Assembly (NCBI RefSeq): GCF_016938855.1
Contig: NZ_JAFHAP010000004.1
Coordinates: forward strand, 485,314 to 549,313
DNA length: 64,000 nucleotides
Direction of reading: 5' to 3'
Origin: Polycladomyces zharkentensis
GTDB lineage: Bacteria > Bacillota > Bacilli > Thermoactinomycetales > JIR-001
The translations under genes and the position numbers were made by a program. Shown here one piece after another: positions 61,287-64,000 of this stretch. The notes below the pieces were generated by a model, which was given only the letters and a program-made list of their open reading frames with translations, was not told the DNA's origin and ran no database searches. Each line of letters opens with the position of its first letter. Within the stretch, counting starts at the first letter, position 1.

Positions 61287-62312
61287 TCACAGTTCTTGAA
61301 TACGAGTGGAATCGCGCAACTCCAGCCGATATTGCAATACCACCCGTGCACTCTCCACCGGCTCGTCGTTCATATACTTGGTCAACAGGCGCATGGCCAC
61401 AGCGCCGATGTCATACATCGGCACAGCCACCGTACTCAACAACGGACGCACTTGCGTGGCCAGCGGAATATCGTCGAATCCGATGATGGAGATGTCTTCC
61501 GGCACGGACCGACCGGCATCCTGCACTGCATGCAAAGCCCCGACGGCCATTTCATCACTGCAGGCAAATACAGCGGTAGGCGGTTGTTCGCTTTCCAGAA
61601 GACTGCGCATCGCTTCCAAACCGGAGCGGTAACGATAGTCACCGATACGAACCCATTCCTCTTGGAAGGGTAAGCCATTCTCCTCCAATGCCTGTTTGTA
61701 GCCCAAATAACGGGAATAACCGTTGACCGGATCGGTCAGCGGGCCGCCGATCAAACCGATGCGTTCGTTTCCCTCCCGAATCAGCGCCGTTGTGGCTTCC
61801 TTGGCAGCCTGTACCTGATCGATGACCACAGACGGGCGGTCACCGACAGGATCTTGCGTTCCCGCCAATACGATGGGCACATGCGCTTCGGCAAAAACCT
61901 GCCGATGTTCTTCTGTCACTTCACCGCCGAGGAACAGCAAACCGTCCACCTGTTTCTCCAAAAACGTCTCAATCAGCTGCAATTCTTTGTCCTTTTTGTT
62001 GTCCGAGTTACTCAGGATGATGTTGTAGTGATACATGTTGGCAATATCCTCAATGCCCCGCGTCAACTCGGCAAAAAATGCGTTGGATATGTCGGGGATG
62101 ATCACCCCTACGGTTGTCGTCCGTTTGCTGGCCAACCCCCGCGCGACTGCGTTGGGCCGATATCCCAGCTTACGAATCGTTTCCAACACCTTTTTTCTTG
62201 TAGCTGGTTTCACATTGGGATTTCCATTGACCACACGCGAAACCGTTGCCATGGATACACCGGCTTCCCGTGCCACATCATAAATGGTAATTGCTTCTCG
62301 TTTCTTCCCCAT
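61287..62312 (-). CDS. ccpA: catabolite control protein A
   Basis: A 341-residue LacI/GalR regulator very close to CcpA: the DNA-binding head is [20 protein letters not shown] with [18 protein letters not shown], the core continues [20 protein letters not shown] and [15 protein letters not shown]. CcpA with HPr-Ser-P represses or activates genes through cre sites. I chose the ATG at 62312; two cre-like sites in this window (near 50550 and 60061) are candidate targets. In B. subtilis the order acsA - acuABC - motPS(ytxDE) - ccpA - aroA is similar, with acu and mot genes missing here. Confidence 0.97.
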   Translation of the reverse strand: MGKKREAITIYDVAREAGVSMATVSRVVNGNPNVKPATRKKVLETIRKLGYRPNAVARGLASKRTTTVGVIIPDISNAFFAELTRGIEDIANMYHYNIILSNSDNKKDKELQLIETFLEKQVDGLLFLGGEVTEEHRQVFAEAHVPIVLAGTQDPVGDRPSVVIDQVQAAKEATTALIREGNERIGLIGGPLTDPVNGYSRYLGYKQALEENGLPFQEEWVRIGDYRYRSGLEAMRSLLESEQPPTAVFACSDEMAVGALHAVQDAGRSVPEDISIIGFDDIPLATQVRPLLSTVAVPMYDIGAVAMRLLTKYMNDEPVESARVVLQYRLELRDSTRIQEL

Positions 62313-62378
62313 TGTTATCTTCCACACCCAATTTACAATTTTTTCACGTTCCGTTTATCCAATATCTCCGCTTGGGAG

Positions 62379-62401
62379 CGGTTTCCTTTCGATGGAAACC
62401 G
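62379..62401. promoter_or_regulatory. inverted repeat upstream of ccpA
   Basis: CGGTTTCC and GGAAACCG are perfect eight-base arms with a seven-base spacer, extended by GGG/CCC with one mismatch. It lies about 70 bases upstream of the ccpA start. It could be a hairpin in the leader or an operator; I cannot tell which. Confidence 0.45.
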
Positions 62402-62506
62402 TCCCATTCATGGTGATGCCCTCTATCTTAAGATAATATTTTACCACAGGATCTCCCGCATTTTCACAGAATCCTGCAAGTTTCCTCATTATCTTATCCG
62501 AAAATC

Positions 62507-62536
62507 AAAAAAAGAACCGGTGTCACCTCGGCTCTT
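62507..62536 (-). terminator. Rho-independent terminator
   Basis: On the minus strand AGAGCC/GGTTCT and GGTG/CACC pair with a small bulge and are followed by seven T. It ends the 395-aa unknown gene. Confidence 0.75.
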
Positions 62537-62537
62537 T

Positions 62538-63725
62538 TCAGGAGCCAGACAACTGCAGCACATAAGGCAAGGTTTCCCCCGTCACGCTCGTCCATGCTTG
62601 CGGGGTGCCGCGATTGATCCATACCACCGGTGTTTTGGGCGCCCACGTCTCAAACAACGGACGAGCCGGCACCAAACGAGGGATAAGCGGCGGCATGTCG
62701 GGATGTTTTTGTTTCCAATCCTCCAACAAAGCCAGCGCATGGGCTTCTGATGTGAACAAGTCGATCATAAGTTGGCCGCCGTCCTGTGTCAACGGCACCA
62801 ATTCTCCTTGACTGTCAACGATCACCCAAACGGACTGCAATTCAGCCAAGGCCCGGCAAACTTCCCAACCGTTGGCAATCCCTTGCCCCTGACGAATGGC
62901 CTGTTCCAACGCTTGTAATCCTGCTTGAGCAGAAGCGGTCGATTCGGCCTGCACGTCATGGCCCTGGGAAGATGCGGGAGCAGAAGGTGTTGCAGTTGGC
63001 GATGGCGTTTGTTGCGACGGTGGCGAATCACCACTTTGCCGGGTTAATACCTCCATATGCCGGGATTCCAGCATCACCTGTTCAGGATACCCGAACTGCA
63101 AAAATGGCGCCTCAGCTCCTACTTCCTGACAGCGCCGAGCAATCCGGGACCACGGCATAAACGTCGTCGTTCCACCGCATTGGCGGCTGATCTGCTCGCA
63201 ATCTTCCTCGGTCGCATAGACCGCGACCGTGTATGTATCCTTGGCATACTCCACCAACAACATCTGCTCATCCCTTACCGGCACCCAGCCACCCCCTTTG
63301 CGGGCCAGTTGCGCCACGGCATATTCTCTCCACAACCGAGCGGCCGCAGTACGGTCCAATGCCATTCGGGTGGGATGTCCGGGATTCACCACAAACCCGT
63401 CGTGTCCGGCGCGCAACGTTTTGGGGACCAGTGTCCAGGCAGATTCCGCCATCAGCCGGGGCGACCCCGGTGTTTGTAAACGGATCGCTTGCAAAGCTTC
63501 CGGATCCATTACCAACACCAATCGTTTGTTTTCCGGCGTGGCACCCGGGGCCAAGACAGGTTTTTCACTTCCCCCCGGTTCCGTTGCCAGCGTCAGCGTA
63601 CGCAGAGGAGTTCCGTTTTTCGCCATATGGAAAAACCACTCATCCTGCGTCATCCGCCCGGACGAGACTTCATGCAACCATATCTGCTCGTTCTGAACAG
63701 TCTGCATCCATTCACTTTGACTCAC
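62538..63725 (-). CDS. hypothetical protein, possible SseB-like repeats
   Basis: A 395-residue soluble protein with no confidently recognised domain. It appears to hold three repeated alpha/beta segments of about 110 residues: an N-terminal one ending LVLVMDPEALQAIRL, a middle one with WVPVRDEQMLLVEYAKD, and a C-terminal one with VWVIVDSQGELVPLTQDGG, reminiscent of SseB-N modules. A Ser/Pro/Thr-rich linker (SGDSPPSQQTPSPTATPSAP) separates the last. The start is GTG at 63725 with AGGGGG nine bases upstream. It sits between ccpA and aroA, where B. subtilis has no counterpart. Confidence 0.7.
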   Translation of the reverse strand: MSQSEWMQTVQNEQIWLHEVSSGRMTQDEWFFHMAKNGTPLRTLTLATEPGGSEKPVLAPGATPENKRLVLVMDPEALQAIRLQTPGSPRLMAESAWTLVPKTLRAGHDGFVVNPGHPTRMALDRTAAARLWREYAVAQLARKGGGWVPVRDEQMLLVEYAKDTYTVAVYATEEDCEQISRQCGGTTTFMPWSRIARRCQEVGAEAPFLQFGYPEQVMLESRHMEVLTRQSGDSPPSQQTPSPTATPSAPASSQGHDVQAESTASAQAGLQALEQAIRQGQGIANGWEVCRALAELQSVWVIVDSQGELVPLTQDGGQLMIDLFTSEAHALALLEDWKQKHPDMPPLIPRLVPARPLFETWAPKTPVVWINRGTPQAWTSVTGETLPYVLQLSGS

Positions 63726-63766
63726 CTGATTCGCCCCCTTTATCCTTTTTAACCACATTGTAACGC

Positions 63767-63804
63767 AAAAAAGGAAGAAATGGGGACGAAAGCCCCATTT
63801 CTCC
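63767..63804 (-). terminator. Rho-independent terminator
   Basis: On the minus strand AGAAATGGGG and CCCCATTTCT are perfect ten-base arms, and a T run follows. It ends the DAHP synthase gene at the right edge. Confidence 0.88.
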
Positions 63805-63871
63805 CCAAACTGTTTGATTTATGTCATTCCGGACTTCAGCCATTCATCCCACGCAACGGGAAGTGAAGATT

Positions 63872-64000
63872 TCACATCAAATCATACGTTTGACGCAATT
63901 GTATCAGCAATTCTTCCAGTTGGGCGAGATTGATTTGCTGCGCTGCATCCGACAACGCCACCGAAGGTTCCGGATGCGCCTCCACCATGATCCCATCCGC
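63872..64000 (-). CDS. aroA: 3-deoxy-7-phosphoheptulonate (DAHP) synthase, 3' end
   Basis: The last 42 residues of a DAHP synthase; the rest is beyond the window. ADGIMVEAHPEPSVALSDAA parallels [20 protein letters not shown] of the complete aroF gene at 11424-12437, so this is a second, distinct gene of the same family. Its position next to ccpA is that of B. subtilis aroA (aroG), which carries an N-terminal chorismate mutase domain; whether this one does cannot be seen. Confidence 0.9.
   Translation of the reverse strand, partial: ADGIMVEAHPEPSVALSDAAQQINLAQLEELLIQLRQTYDLM

Noticed and set aside
1..64000. CRISPR array, rRNA, complete prophage
   Set aside because: Looked for regularly spaced direct repeats, rRNA motifs and phage structural genes; none were seen.

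Overview
This window reads as chromosome from a thermophilic, spore-forming, Gram-positive bacterium of the order Bacillales, most plausibly Thermoactinomycetaceae. The evidence is a moderately GC-rich Firmicute gene set with GGAGG-type ribosome binding sites and frequent TTG/GTG starts, spore genes (spoVAC, spoVAD), YlbF, YlaN, YugN, AbrB, CcpA and DUF421 proteins, two T-box leaders, and the order rpsD - tyrS - acsA - ccpA - aroA, which matches the Bacillus subtilis chromosome. The family assignment is inference. I saw no rRNA, tRNA, CRISPR array, prophage or intact transposase.

Region by region. 0-5 kb: a YlbF-type protein and an XPB-type helicase overlapping a helicase-associated partner gene. 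5-11 kb: a PrcB-like lipoprotein, two unusual-composition proteins, a CNNM/CBS transporter-like protein, a PHP phosphoesterase, a charge-segregated acidic/basic protein and a subtilase. 11-13 kb: a DAHP synthase (aroF) under a tyrosine-type T-box. 13-16 kb: a HAD phosphatase and a spoVAC-spoVAD-SGNH hydrolase cluster without spoVAE. 16-24 kb: small housekeeping genes (cupin, CBS, DUF421, M20 amidohydrolase, YugN, Asp23, SDR, NYN nuclease), a decayed HAD gene and a Ca2+/H+ antiporter. 25-28 kb: a divergent citA/citR pair with an inverted-repeat operator, then ylaN. 28-43 kb: glutaminase, two thioesterases, an M42 peptidase, an AbrB protein, a tandem pair of M29 aminopeptidases, an fRMsr-type GAF protein, a Nudix hydrolase, a methyltransferase, an MFS pump, a lipid kinase, a histidine phosphatase, a lipoprotein and Hsp20.

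43.6-50.6 kb is a six-gene minus-strand operon: a sugar isomerase/epimerase, two Gfo/Idh/MocA dehydrogenases, a sugar-binding lipoprotein and two ABC permeases (one with a coiled-coil insertion). It sits behind a clear promoter with a cre-like CcpA site just downstream. It probably imports a glycoside and oxidises and epimerises it through keto-sugar intermediates; no ATPase gene is present. 50.8-64 kb holds trmB, rpsD with a probable S4 leader, an alpha/beta hydrolase, tyrS with a T-box, a class A PBP, acsA (also with a cre-like site), mtn, ccpA, an unknown protein and the 3' end of a second DAHP synthase.

Two dispersed repeat families stand out. One is an ORF-less element of about 260-275 bp (three copies) with a hairpin at one end and a compound RNA-like hairpin at the other, reminiscent of IS200/IS605 elements and their guide (omega) RNAs. 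The other is a 120-150 bp intergenic repeat (three copies). These, the Asn-to-Cys SGNH hydrolase in the spoVA cluster and the CcpA-linked sugar operon are the most notable points.
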